A stretch of 64,000 bases of DNA from Salinarchaeum sp. IM2453 (GTDB lineage: Archaea > Halobacteriota > Halobacteria > Halobacteriales > Salinarchaeaceae), in contig NZ_CP081183.1 in assembly GCF_019693215.1 (NCBI RefSeq), positions 2,483,226 through 2,547,225 on the forward strand, given 5' to 3'. The notes under the pieces were generated by a model that searched no databases, was not told the DNA's origin, and was given only the letters and a program-made list of their open reading frames with translations. A program made the position numbers and the translations under genes. Below, piece after piece: positions 47,257 to 56,425 of the stretch (positions are counted from its first letter, which is position 1; each line of letters opens with the position of its first letter).

Positions 47257-47823
47257 TTAACTGGCCACCTCCTGATCTGCGTTAAGCGTGATAGTGTCGA
47301 TAATTTCGTCGTCTGGTCCAACTCCGGAAGTATCAAACTCAATGTCGACATCCACTGATTCTCCTACGGTGAGATCAACAGCATTCTCTGACCCGTCGTT
47401 TAGTTCATTACCGTCTTGATCAGTGAATGTGACCACATCTGGCGAGCTGCCGCTTACTTCAAACCAGAGTCCTACTTCATCATCTCCTTCATTAGTAACC
47501 CGGAACACCTGGCTGATTCGGGTAGTTGCTTCTGAGTTGAGGGCGCCAAATGTGAGTATCAATCGCCCCGTATCGTTGTCAATCTGTGCATAAGGTTCGT
47601 CTTGTGCTCCTGGCACCCGAAGCTGGTCGTTGTCTGAGGGATCGTCTGGGACTTCCCCATTGTCATCAAGTGGCACCGGCGATAAGTATGCATCTGTGTC
47701 GTCGACGACTTCAACTGAAACTTCCCGATCTGCTTCTACGCTAGTGAATGCCCCAGACCCAATCGTTACTACCGCCCCTGCAGTGCTTGCGCCGAGCCCG
47801 AGAATGAAGTTGCGCCGGTTCAT
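47257..47823 (-). CDS. DUF1102-like exported protein B
   Basis: The 188-residue protein has a Tat-like signal (MNRRNFILGLGASTAGAVVT), the motif GAFTSVEADREVSVEVVDDT, and acidic strands around FRVTNEGDDEVGLWFEVSGS. It lies 27 bases after protein C and 2 bases before A. The pattern is the same as for its neighbours, so the three are recent or co-evolved paralogues. Confidence 0.7.
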   Translation of the reverse strand: MNRRNFILGLGASTAGAVVTIGSGAFTSVEADREVSVEVVDDTDAYLSPVPLDDNGEVPDDPSDNDQLRVPGAQDEPYAQIDNDTGRLILTFGALNSEATTRISQVFRVTNEGDDEVGLWFEVSGSSPDVVTFTDQDGNELNDGSENAVDLTVGESVDVDIEFDTSGVGPDDEIIDTITLNADQEVAS

Positions 47824-47850
47824 ATCTTTACTCTCTTATTACCCGGAAGT

Positions 47851-48525
47851 TCAATCGCGCCAATCGACGTTTGTAAGATCATCAACGCTGAAATCGGGAT
47901 CATCATCGGGACTGTCATACTGGTCGACATCATCATATTCTCCAAGATCTCTAAAGTAGACTTCATCTGGAGTGGCCGCTTGGATGGTAATTGATTCATC
48001 GACATCGCTTTCCCCATCCCCAAAGAATCCAACGTCGGTCAGCTTCTCTCCGGGCTTGAGGTACAGCAAGTCATCTCGCGGACCACCAAGTGGTGGGTTC
48101 CCTGACTGGTCACCGACACCGAGACCGGTATCTGGTCTATAAGTCTCGGAGTTATCTGCGAAAAAGCCCCAGTCGTCAGGCTGATCTTCAATCCACACAA
48201 GAACCGCTTGTGTACCCTGATTTGTGATGTTGAAGAGACTCCGAATAATTGTTGTGGCGTCTTCGTTAACACCGCTTGGGTCCTGATCAAGGTTACCATT
48301 GTTATCAGACACATCAATCCCGACCACATCGTCTTCGACAGTAACGTAGTCAGCATTTGGTGAATCGTCTGTCTCACTAAACGCCAGCAGAGCATCTGAA
48401 TCATCAGCCACGTCTACAGTAATATCTCGGTCTGCTTCCACACTTGTGAACGCACCAGTACTTACAGCGGCTGCACTTCCAGCGGACAATGCGCCCAGTC
48501 CAATTAGGAATTTGCGTCGTTCCAT
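47851..48525 (-). CDS. DUF1102-like exported protein C
   Basis: The 224-residue protein begins with MERRKFLIGLGALSAGSAAA (twin arginines followed by a hydrophobic core), then GAFTSVEADRDITVDVADDS. The mature part is acidic and beta-rich with NITNQGTQAVLVWIEDQPDD. It is the first gene of the three, and a TATA-like tatatatg (minus strand, near 48610) lies about 85 bases upstream, so a leadered transcript is likely. The inverted repeat caccctc / gagggtg near 48551 and 48590 could fold in that leader. Confidence 0.7.
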   Translation of the reverse strand: MERRKFLIGLGALSAGSAAAVSTGAFTSVEADRDITVDVADDSDALLAFSETDDSPNADYVTVEDDVVGIDVSDNNGNLDQDPSGVNEDATTIIRSLFNITNQGTQAVLVWIEDQPDDWGFFADNSETYRPDTGLGVGDQSGNPPLGGPRDDLLYLKPGEKLTDVGFFGDGESDVDESITIQAATPDEVYFRDLGEYDDVDQYDSPDDDPDFSVDDLTNVDWRD

Positions 48526-49212
48526 TGTTGATCACTTTTGTTTGGTAACACCCTCATCCGACTGTTCTTCCCTGACCGTTCGCCCCTGCGAGGGTGCTTA
48601 TCTGCACATATATACCCCCACTTATATTGTAATAAGCCGCCAGAAAGCACCGAAGGTAATTGGTGAATAGTAGAGAGTTGTCGAATCAGATACCTTCCAA
48701 GACAACAACAGTTGCTTGTGTCTGTTTGAATTCATTCATGATTTACAATCATTCCGGAAAGAATGGGCTGATATCCGTATCAATGTGCGCTTTCGGCTGT
48801 TCGCGAGACAAAAATAACTGTATACATTTTATAGAACAAGTATATCTTCCAAGAATACCCCAATAATAGACCACACCAGTTTGATCTCCGATCCGGGAGT
48901 AGAGTGATACTATTGCCGTACAGTCATACCATCAAAGCTCTCTTTCGACAATACTGGGAAAGTATCGCTGTATGTCTCGACAATAACAGACCAAGCAGTA
49001 TGCTAAAGCACTCCAGCTGATCTCTTGCTGTACATAGAAGAACAATGTACACAGACGGATCACAAGCGAAGCCGGATAATAATGGGTTCGTATGAAGCGA
49101 TATATAGAGAAGCTATAATCTGCATCAAACGGGAACTGCGAACTAATCTGCGAATTGTACTGTATAGAAATCGAGGAAAGGAGTTCACAATCCGGGTAAT
49201 CCCCCGGTTCCA
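48526..49212. other. Intergenic region
   Basis: 687 AT-rich bases between exported proteins C and D. The end near 48526-48620 holds the promoter and leader of the three-gene run. Between 48660 and 49200 I find no credible gene; open frames there have non-haloarchaeal composition. Confidence 0.45.
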
Positions 49213-49596
49213 CTACCCAATCTCTGTACTGACTTCAATTGATACCCCCTTCCCCTCTGCATGTATGATAACTTCATTTGCGTCAGTCGGCAGATCATAC
49301 AGTGCAGTCTCTTGTGTTCCCGGCCCCACGACCCATTCAGTGTCATATTGAGACTCGGGTGGATCACCAGCCTCGACCTGGGTAATAGTTATTTCATTTG
49401 CGAATCGATTGACGATGGTTACGTTCACATCCCCAGCTTCTTGTTCGGCTGTAACACCTAAATAGGCATCTTCATCATCAACGACAGACACATCCACCGG
49501 TCGGTCAGCTTCCATAGCTGAAAACCCGCCAGCACCAAGGACCAACATTCCAACGGCAAGCACCAACAACGCAAAGCTGGCCTGGCGGAGTGACAT
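49213..49596 (-). CDS. DUF1102-like exported protein D, short form
   Basis: The 127-residue protein has a Sec-like rather than Tat-like signal (one Arg, LVLAVGMLVLGAGGF), then the same motif as its neighbours, FSAMEADRPVDVSVVDDEDA, and a short beta domain. It lacks the extra strands of A-C. It may be a cap or minor subunit of the same structure; this is inferred. Confidence 0.6.
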   Translation of the reverse strand: MSLRQASFALLVLAVGMLVLGAGGFSAMEADRPVDVSVVDDEDAYLGVTAEQEAGDVNVTIVNRFANEITITQVEAGDPPESQYDTEWVVGPGTQETALYDLPTDANEVIIHAEGKGVSIEVSTEIG

Positions 49597-50235
49597 TATT
49601 GATAGCCCCGGAGAAACGGTGTTGGTGTATTGACGGTGGAGTCAGACTGTATGATCGAACCAACAGGGCTAGCGTCACTGGCCCCCCGATGGTATGGTAA
49701 CACAGCCCCCCGGCGATGCATGCTCCCGGTCCGCAATTGGGATCTACTGTCGCCAGTGGAACACACAAATTGCCCTCTTGATTCGATCATACGCATGTAT
49801 ATATTAGATACACCACAATTGTATCAAGTTGCCTGAGATACATCTTGGAGAGCTTTCTGTGGTGCTAATCGAGAATTATGCGGCATCAACAGGTCCTTTC
49901 AGTTGTTCAGATCAGCGCTCCGTCTGCGATTTTGATTTAGACAGGGATAATCTTCATAGCTTCCGGTTATCTTGATTGATTTGTCATCATAAGGTGTTAT
50001 AGAATGGTTGTCACACTCCGCTTCTGCCCTCCCGAATCGCTCGATACAGGTAGTTCTCCAAGCAGGGTAGCGACCGTCTTCTCCGAACCTTGTCAGAATC
50101 ACCGTGCAAGATGTAGAGGTTCTATGCAGTATACCGGAGAGATGCCGATTTACTCGTATGTTATTGGTTCCCGATGACGAGATGACTTAAATGCATTTGC
50201 CTTATAAATCTTCCATAACCAGAAGATCCTGGGCG
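49597..50235. other. Intergenic region holding the left end of a terminal-repeat element
   Basis: The left repeat of the element at 49992 lies here, followed by DNA shared with the other copies (caccgtgcaagatgtagagg at about 50100). A short inverted pair, acgccacc-type, is not seen. No gene is evident between 49600 and 50235. Confidence 0.4.
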
Positions 50236-50630
50236 ATGAACGAAGACAGCAACCAATCATCAAACGAAAACCGCCCCCGAGGAATTCTCTCGGAAGCAGA
50301 TAGAGAATATTTACAGGGGGAAAAGGACTTGTCAGAAGGTGCAGAGAGAAACGCCCGTCAAAGAATACGAGAGCGGGTGACGGAGGGCTTACGAGATTTC
50401 GAACTGCTATGGATGTGCCTCTCCGACCGTGACTTGGAATTGATATTCTATCCTGAGGAAGATGATGAACGTCGCAGACTCAGGTCGTGGTCTCACCACG
50501 CAATCGCATTCATTCGTCTCGGTCTTTGGACCAACCGTGATCCCCACGCCGACAGAATTACAGACGCCATTGAACAGGCAGCATTCGCAGCAGGCTGGGC
50601 TACTAATCTTGAGATTAATTTATCGAAGGA
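50236..50630 (+). pseudogene. Haloarchaeal domain protein, 3'-truncated
   Basis: ATG 50236 opens an acidic protein: PRGILSEADREYLQGEKDLS and RNARQRIRERVTEGLRDFEL, a pattern common in haloarchaeal accessory regions, often near integrases. After about residue 130 (near 50630) the frame enters sequence belonging to an integrase in another frame, so the C-terminus is lost. Function unknown. Confidence 0.5.
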
Positions 50631-50639
50631 ACGTTTACC

Positions 50640-51007
50640 AGAAGGGAGGGAAGCCACGCGACGCGTATCTTCCTGCGTCAGTCGAACGAGATCTCCAGCA
50701 GTTCCAAAACTCACAGAACATCGCCCCGAAAGACCCATTTGTTGACCTCGAACCCCGGGGTGTGCGTGCTGACATCAAACGCGTTGCTCAGCGGACGGCC
50801 GAAGAAACAGGGACCAGCGACTTCAACCACGTGAGCTCTCACGATCTTCGCCGCCGGTTTGCTCAGCGCCTGTTGGTTGATGAAAACATGAATCCACGCG
50901 TTGTGATGGCCGTTGGCGGCTGGGATTCCTTCCAAGCGATAGAGCCGTATCTGAATGCTCCCAGTCCTGATGTTGTCGACGATGCGTTCGACGCTGCTGA
51001 GCTTTGA
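50640..51007 (+). pseudogene. Tyrosine recombinase/integrase, C-terminal fragment
   Basis: The frame ending at 51007 reads KPRDAYLPASVERDLQQFQN, then VSSHDLRRRFAQRLLVDENM and GGWDSFQAIEPYLNAPSPDV. HDLRRRF carries the conserved His and Arg, and the EPYLN segment the nucleophilic Tyr of phage-type integrases. The N-terminal half is missing, replaced by the truncated gene at 50236. It cannot be active. Confidence 0.7.
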
Positions 51008-51275
51008 ACCAGCCAACATCTAACTGCCGCAACAGTGCCTACGCGACAGAGCTACTAACGAAGGCTCTGATAAAGAGTGACGACAGTACCAACTGAGATT
51101 CTGTTCAGAAGTCGCGCGCGTTACTGGTCTGCATCGTCCACCTCCGGCGTCGCTTCCATTCATCTGCACGTCGAACGGTGAGCGACGCGACCGGACTGTC
51201 TGCCTCGTTCTTTTGTGGGACAGATAATCAATCTTTGGGAAAAGCTCTTTATTTGTGCCACACAAATGGGCGACT

Positions 51276-51551
51276 ATGTCAGTCGAAACGGATTCGCACG
51301 GGCGACTGTACCTGTCCTCAGAACTGAGGCAGAAGTACGGTGAGAAGTTCCATGTGGTCGAATACGAGGACCGTCTCGAACTCATCCCCATCGACGATGA
51401 CCCGCTTCAGGCGATTCGTGAAGCAGCTGGCGACGCATTCGAAGGGGAGTCGATAGAAGAACTCCGTGAAGAAGCGAGAGAGCAGGCACAAAGAGATGCC
51501 GAAGAGGGGTTCGAACGCGGGAAACGCGCGGCGGGGGATAACGACGAATGA
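51276..51551 (+). CDS. AbrB-type antitoxin
   Basis: The 91-residue protein starts at ATG 51276 with the swapped-hairpin AbrB fold (MSVETDSHGRLYLSSELRQK, then YGEKFHVVEYEDRLELIPID) and ends in a charged helix that would wrap the toxin. It overlaps the PIN gene by ATGA. It is expected to bind its own promoter and neutralise the toxin. Confidence 0.8.
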   Translation: MSVETDSHGRLYLSSELRQKYGEKFHVVEYEDRLELIPIDDDPLQAIREAAGDAFEGESIEELREEAREQAQRDAEEGFERGKRAAGDNDE

Positions 51552-51934
51552 CGGCGTACGTAGAGACAGACTTTCTCCTTGCCCTCGCCAAAGACTCTGA
51601 CTGGCTCAAAGACCGAGCAGAAGAAAAACTGGAAGAACGCGACGTCGTCACGTCCACGTATTCGTATCTGGAGATTCTGCTCATCAGAGAACGCCACGAG
51701 TTCGACTACATCAAACTGTTTTCGAATATGCTCGATGTTGTTCCCGTCGAGACCGAGGAAGAACGCCAGATCGTGCTCAAGGCTGTGAATTACTTCGAGG
51801 ACGGAATGACCGCATTCGATGCCTTCCACGCTGCTACTGCCGAAACCCGCGGCCATTCTATCCTAAGCTCTGACAAAGCGTACGAGAACGTCGATCCCGA
51901 GCGTCTCCCGTTGGAACCGGACACCGACGATTGA
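51548..51934 (+). CDS. PIN-domain toxin (VapC-like)
   Basis: The 128-residue protein has the PIN acidic residues in order: Asp8 in VETDFLLALA, Glu in YSYLEILLI, Asp in MTAFDAFHAA and Asp in SILSSDKAYENV. PIN toxins cut RNA, often tRNA or rRNA. With the AbrB-type antitoxin it makes a complete type II module, here amid mobile-element remains. GC content seems higher than the host genes. Confidence 0.8.
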   Translation: MTAYVETDFLLALAKDSDWLKDRAEEKLEERDVVTSTYSYLEILLIRERHEFDYIKLFSNMLDVVPVETEEERQIVLKAVNYFEDGMTAFDAFHAATAETRGHSILSSDKAYENVDPERLPLEPDTDD

Positions 51935-52371
51935 CATCTTCCCCGCCCTGAACAGTAGTTGCCGAATCAGACTTTCGTCGAGGCAACTACGACGGAGTTG
52001 GCTCCGGGATCGCAGCGAGTGTGACTTTTCTCCCAGTGCTGGGTGACCGAAGGATACGAGGGAACGCCGTCGGGCGGCGTTCCCGAGCAATACCTCTCAA
52101 GAAACCACTCACTAACCGGGTTTCCGGTCGAAACAAGAGGCTATACTAACCGTAGTCAGTCACAACAAGTCGTCGAAAGATTCGCGTCGAAATCGGCGGT
52201 CTCTTCGGCTGGTACTCACCACCGACGAGGACGTTTACCAGAACCCACAGATTGTACAGTCCGACCGCGAACAAAAAGTAAAATAATCGAACCGAGAACG
52301 TCTCGCCGACGTTCTCGGCAAAAAGTCACCAATCTGCCGATATGAGGTTTTGATGCCCCAGCGGCGGCGGA
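51935..52371 (-). pseudogene. Transposase C-terminal remnant
   Basis: Translated on the minus strand from about 52330 to a stop at 52146-52148 the frame reads ETFSVRLFYFLFAVGLYNLW and on to RPPISTRIFRRLVVTDYG. The SVRLFYFLFAVGLYNLWVL stretch is typical of the last helix of haloarchaeal DDE transposases (ISH-type). The rest of the element is not recognisable; the 51935-52140 part is GC-rich with a palindrome ggaacgccgtc-ggg-cggcgttcc at about 52061-52084. Confidence 0.5.
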
Positions 52372-52839
52372 ATGCAGCCGCGTACGCTTTCGCTGTTGAA
52401 TTTTATTGTCAATCTTGATGGCCCAACAGAGGAACTTCTAGTTAACGAGATTGGATCGACATCCGGCGTAGCTGCAGTACCAACTGAATTCGGAGATTAT
52501 GTGTTCGATATTGATGCCGATGGCCCTTGGAGCATCACCGTTGGTCAGCCATTCGCACCCCCCGAAGAAGTCCGCACTGTCCCAAATGAAGCCAGTGGAC
52601 AGGGGCCGGCTGTTGTTGGTCCACTCGAGATTGAAGACCAAGTGACAGTCAGTGGAGAACATAGTGGTGAGAGTAACTTTATCGTAAACGCATACGATGA
52701 AGGCGATAGTGGAACGTTCGACGGAGAGTTGATTTTTAATGATATAGGAGAAGTTGACGATGCAACACTGGTTGACTATCCCGGGATCATCTGGTTCGAT
52801 ATTGAGGCTGATGGTGAATGGTCCCTGTCTATTGAATAA
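52372..52839 (+). pseudogene. Beta-domain surface protein, N-terminally truncated
   Basis: The 155-residue frame holds two related domains of about 70 residues: NFIVNLDGPTEELLVNEIGS...DIDADGPWSITVGQP and NFIVNAYDEGDSGTFDGELI...DIEADGEWSLSIE. Such repeats occur in haloarchaeal exported proteins. No signal peptide is present and the start lies at the edge of transposase-derived DNA, so I read it as the C-terminal end of a longer gene. Confidence 0.5.
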
Positions 52840-52997
52840 AGTGCTCGGTTGAATAGTGGTGATTGAGTAAGCAGGTGGGATGTGAATCGGGTTGTGAGTT
52901 GGTAACTCGCGTAATCACAAAACTCGAACTGCTTCTGTCATATTCAGAGAATACTATTCAACAGAGCACTATAAACGAAAATTGATATTGTCTGTCG

Positions 52998-53228
52998 TTA
53001 CTCGTCGAGGAAGTCCCTGATGTCTTCGCCGGGCTTTCCTTCAATCCGGTGGTGCTCCATCCCAAAGTCCTCGTTGTACTCGATGACGTCCATATGGTCA
53101 TCATCGTTTGAAACGCTTATTACGTCACCACCGGAGCGACCGAGCTGGTCAAGGTCGAACTCCTCGTCGTACCGGAAGCCACCCAGGTCGTCCCCATGCC
53201 GTTCGAAGGTGGGGTTATCGTCCATCAT
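52998..53228 (-). CDS. Small acidic hypothetical protein
   Basis: The 76-residue protein (DNPTFERHGDDLGGFRYDEE, LDQLGRSGGDVISV and so on) is strongly acidic with the composition of a haloarchaeal soluble protein. I know no homologue by name. Its reading frame has few rare features and it fits between two gaps without overlap. Confidence 0.45.
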   Translation of the reverse strand: MMDDNPTFERHGDDLGGFRYDEEFDLDQLGRSGGDVISVSNDDDHMDVIEYNEDFGMEHHRIEGKPGEDIRDFLDE

Positions 53229-53768
53229 AGTGATTCACCGTGGGCAATACCACATTCCTTATTATTAATCTATTTATATTAAACTTTACTCCGAGGGATA
53301 CACAGGTTTAGTACTGAACCTGTGCAATCAATACTCTGTGGAGTGTTCTACAACACCCTCATACTATGACTGTTGAGTTAATGTCAGGGGGGTGTTTCAA
53401 AGCGTTCAGAGGAATGATAAATACACTGTTATGCCAGTCAAAAGCACTGTAACTCTCTTCCATCATATATGTTACGAGTTCACAGTGGTTTGAGTCAGAC
53501 GGTTCTTGATTACGTAGTTGAGAAAATCCCTGAGAAACAAAAATAACTCCAGTGATTTGAGCAAAATCCAACTTGCTTGTCATCGTTACAGTAAGTGACT
53601 CGGCCAACACGACTGCCACCAACCCTTGAAAAATCAGGAGTCCGTCACAATGTGAAAGACACAGAGGTTTAGTCAACTCCTGTTGATTTCACGCAGGTTG
53701 TTCTGTTGAGAATTCTCACGGCCGACCAGTTACGATTTAACTGTCATTCTCTTACTCTCAGATGGTCC
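53229..53768. other. Intergenic region
   Basis: 540 bases with the right terminal repeat of the element at 49992 (53343-53360). The remainder is AT-rich and lacks a convincing gene; the longest frame, on the minus strand, has a non-haloarchaeal composition. Confidence 0.4.
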
Positions 53769-54176
53769 ATGACTGAGTCTCCGTGCGAGCTTTTTGAGCA
53801 ACGAGGTGGGCTTGAAATTTACATTGAGCGGGTGGAAGGCGATCAGCCCCGGTATCATGTTGAGGGGCAAGTTGATCGGTTGCAGTCTTTTTGGAGTCTT
53901 GAGAAGGCTCGGTTATACTGCGATGTCTATGCATATGTTGGGGGGTTTCGCGAAGAGAAGACTGGAGAGCGAGGGGCTCCGCCAACCATTGCGATGGCCA
54001 GAGAAGATGTACTCATGGCGTATTATGCCGCCCAGCCGACCATGTCGATCGATTGGGTTGCGGGCTTTTTTGATGAGGATCCGGCCGTGATTCGACGGTA
54101 TATCAACAACCTCCGACAGGGAACCACGAACCTTCCAGGCTATACTGGTGACTCAACGGACTCAACAGATCGTTAA
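53769..54176 (+). CDS. Hypothetical protein
   Basis: From ATG 53769 the 135-residue protein reads TESPCELFEQRGGLEIYIER and continues to a helix-rich C-terminal half (MSIDWVAGFFDEDPAVIRRY), which may be a small helix-turn-helix. The middle holds a Tyr-rich segment (ARLYCDVYAYVGGF). I recognise no family. A regulatory role is a guess. Confidence 0.45.
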   Translation: MTESPCELFEQRGGLEIYIERVEGDQPRYHVEGQVDRLQSFWSLEKARLYCDVYAYVGGFREEKTGERGAPPTIAMAREDVLMAYYAAQPTMSIDWVAGFFDEDPAVIRRYINNLRQGTTNLPGYTGDSTDSTDR

Positions 54177-54936
54177 CACCGGTTTAGTTTCTCCCTGTTT
54201 GCTGGGCTCACGTTGGACTCATCGTTTGAATTTCTTTTTTGCTAGTTATTGCTGTGCTTGGCCTGTTTTGACAGATCGGCATTGTTGAGTTTTCTCCCCA
54301 ATGTGTCGCTTAGTTCTGCATAGATCTGAAGATAGTAGCCTTATGTATCATAATGGACGTAAGTAGCCGTCTTGTAACATAAGGGGAGTTCATATTCCTA
54401 CAGCGTGGGTGCACATGCCTTTGAAAATCTCCGGTGGTAACCTTCGGTAAGGGTGGTATACAGTGGTTCTCTACGTGCTAGTATAACCGCGAACCAGTCA
54501 ATTGGAATTGATCAGCCGATTAATAGGTACGTGCGTAGTGAACTTACCCCGCCCTACTCCGCTCGGGCTGTACCCTCGCTTCGTTGAGGACGGGGCTTCC
54601 TGCCTTTCGGCGTGGATTTTCTGTTTCAGCGACGGAACTTGCATCCATCGTGGACACAGCGATGCCAGTCTCCGCAGGCGTTGCTTTGGATTGTCTCAAC
54701 CCTACTCGATGATGACGGCGATGGTAGAGCCCGACCGTGGGTATGATCCCACTCGAAGCCAGCCTCACGAGTGAATCCCGTCACAATTCAGTGCTTGGTA
54801 GCAATTGACTTGAATGCTTTTGCTGTGGATGAGTGACAGCTGTGTCCCCGACCTACTCGCTTCCCGTTGGTCGCTCCTTAAGGACGGAAACGTAGCCTGT
54901 AAGAGTTAAATAGTGGAGGTCTGATTGATTATAACT
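54177..54936. other. Gap with transposon remains
   Basis: 760 bases. 54544-54768 holds the TnpB remnant described separately. 54230-54500 has no clear feature, and 54780-54900 is GC-mixed with fragments typical of decayed IS200/IS605 DNA (a run tcgctccttaaggacgga at about 54870). Confidence 0.4.
54544..54768 (-). pseudogene. IS200/IS605 TnpB C-terminal remnant
   Basis: The minus strand reads KATPAETGIAVSTMDASSVA, then RKAGSPVLNEARVQPERSRA before a stop at 54544. The VETxxxV - VSA - AGSPxLNE-type tail is characteristic of haloarchaeal TnpB (IS1341-type) proteins. Next to it, cgtcctcaacgaagcgaggg on the minus strand is the usual right-end hairpin. The nuclease domain is missing. Confidence 0.55.
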
Positions 54937-55853
54937 GGGCTGTCATAGAACGGTTAGTATACCAGCGAGGGCGACAATCTTACTGAAATCTGCCAAGAAC
55001 GGCGTGCAAGATATAGAGGATAAGTGTGCCTCGGCGCGTTCTGCCACGACATCTATTTTGTAGATGCCTATAGGCGGAGTTGTACCTCGTCAATACCCAT
55101 GCGTACAGGTGACCTGTCTCCACAACAAATACTTTGTCGATCCGCCACAAATCGTCGCCATGGGAACAACGGCTGGGACAGCCCCGCCTCGGGTCATGCG
55201 GGGCATGGCGATGCTCGTTGGCTCGTACGCAATGTATGTTGTTGTCTTTGGTATTCTCTCGGGGTGGTTGACACTGCTTGCTGGTACCCTTGTTGGAACC
55301 GTTGAGGTGGCGCCAGGTGCCCACTGGTTCTTCGCACTGCTTGGTGGAGCAATTCTATTTGTCGGGGTTGGCGGAGTTGTAATTGCATACGGGCTCTGGC
55401 AGGCACGTTCTTGGGCGTGGGTTGGCGGGTTCGGGCTTGCAGGAATAGAAACTGTTGTTACGATATTCAGGGTCGTGGGTGATGAGTCCCTTCAGGACCT
55501 CGGCTACGCCGAAGCAGCAGGCGGTTGGGTTGGACTGATGATTTTTTGGGCGCTTGCTGGGCTCCTCTGGAGGCATCGGCGGTATTATCTCAGTGAACAA
55601 ACGCTCACCCGGCTGCCGGGGTCAGTTCCTGACGCCGACTAACAACAGTCAGAGTACCACTCAGTTACTCAAATACTATCAGTATCTCCTGTGAGGCAGT
55701 ATACAACACTTGCGCCCTACATCTTGCAGGCCACTCAGAATATCACTTGGAACTGGTAGGATTCTCGCCGTTCGATAAGCAGACTAACTGGCTAAATGAT
55801 TCATCACCGGCAGTTCTGAAATCAACCCTCCTGTGAACTCTTCTATGACACCC
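54937..55853. mobile_element. Terminal-repeat element 2 carrying a membrane-protein gene
   Basis: gggctgtcatagaacggtt (54937-54955) and aactcttctatgacaccc (55836-55853) are inverted copies with 15 or so matching pairs. The interior has no transposase but carries the membrane-protein gene at 55160. The inner left side is almost identical to that of element 1 (26585). So the same ends carry different cargo. Confidence 0.5.
55160..55642 (+). CDS. Four-helix membrane protein inside a terminal-repeat element
   Basis: From ATG 55160 the 160-residue protein has four membrane helices (for instance VGSYAMYVVVFGILSGWLTL and LLGGAILFVGVGGVVIAYGL) and an arginine-rich C-terminal end. The layout is like DUF2127-type proteins, but the match is loose. 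The frame is open from 55064, but the upstream part is repeat-derived. Confidence 0.55.
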   Translation: MGTTAGTAPPRVMRGMAMLVGSYAMYVVVFGILSGWLTLLAGTLVGTVEVAPGAHWFFALLGGAILFVGVGGVVIAYGLWQARSWAWVGGFGLAGIETVVTIFRVVGDESLQDLGYAEAAGGWVGLMIFWALAGLLWRHRRYYLSEQTLTRLPGSVPDAD

Positions 55854-56129
55854 TCTTGTCATCACGTAGTACTGTCCTACGAGCAGTCATTACTGGGATA
55901 CTGCACATGAACACACTGTGACGGCAACATAGTAGATGATCCGGCTGGGTGTAATGTATGCTATTAGGTTTTAGATCATAGGTGGGTCGAAAAGAGGTAC
56001 AGTGAGATAACACTGCATCTCAGCAATTGGTTTATGATTATACGCTAACCGCAGGTCAGTGTAACGTTAATATCCACAGACATTTGCTGGCAGCAAGACA
56101 CTCAAGTGTGTCACTGAGTATGTAATTGT
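55854..56129. other. Intergenic region
   Basis: 276 bases of AT-rich sequence before the small membrane gene. No clear gene; only weak TATA-like tracts. Confidence 0.35.
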
Positions 56130-56306
56130 ATGTCAGGAAGTGACGCAAAAGCCGCAGGCATGACTGCAGCAATGATTAGCGTGGCAGTAACAATGGTCGT
56201 AACCCTGCTTGTGACGCCACCGTGGAGCCGTCTAACGATTCTACTTGGTGTTGCACTTGCAGCATACTTCAGTGCATCAGCAGCTGTGGCAGAGTACAAG
56301 CGCTAA
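56130..56306 (+). CDS. Small two-helix membrane protein
   Basis: ATG 56130 to TAA 56306 gives 58 residues: SGSDAKAAGMTAAMISVAVT with a helix to about 28, a short loop PPWSRL, and a second helix (TILLGVALAAYFSASAA), ending in EYKR. The composition is that of a true haloarchaeal small membrane protein. It is alone, so no function can be inferred. Confidence 0.5.
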   Translation: MSGSDAKAAGMTAAMISVAVTMVVTLLVTPPWSRLTILLGVALAAYFSASAAVAEYKR

Positions 56307-56425
56307 ACTGAAATCGAGGAAAAGTTGGCAGCGCGTTATGACGACTTCGCATAATTCCCAGAAATCGAACTCAATCACCGGGAACGTCATTGAACAGGCC
56401 ATAATTAATCCGGTAACAGATAACT

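Larger units (their letters stand above)
49992..53359. mobile_element. Terminal-repeat bounded region 3 (3.4 kb)
   Basis: aggtgttatagaatggtt (49992-50009) and gtgttctacaacaccctc (53343-53360) are inverted copies of the ends seen at 26585/27512 and 54937/55853. The interior contains two broken genes, a toxin-antitoxin pair, a transposase remnant and a small gene. Whether it ever moved as a unit is unproven; the ends may come from two separate old insertions. Confidence 0.35.

Noticed and set aside
53359-53676. 105-residue minus-strand open frame after the terminal repeat
   Set aside because: Neutral composition with no family feature, and it begins in non-coding DNA beside the repeat; I see no support.
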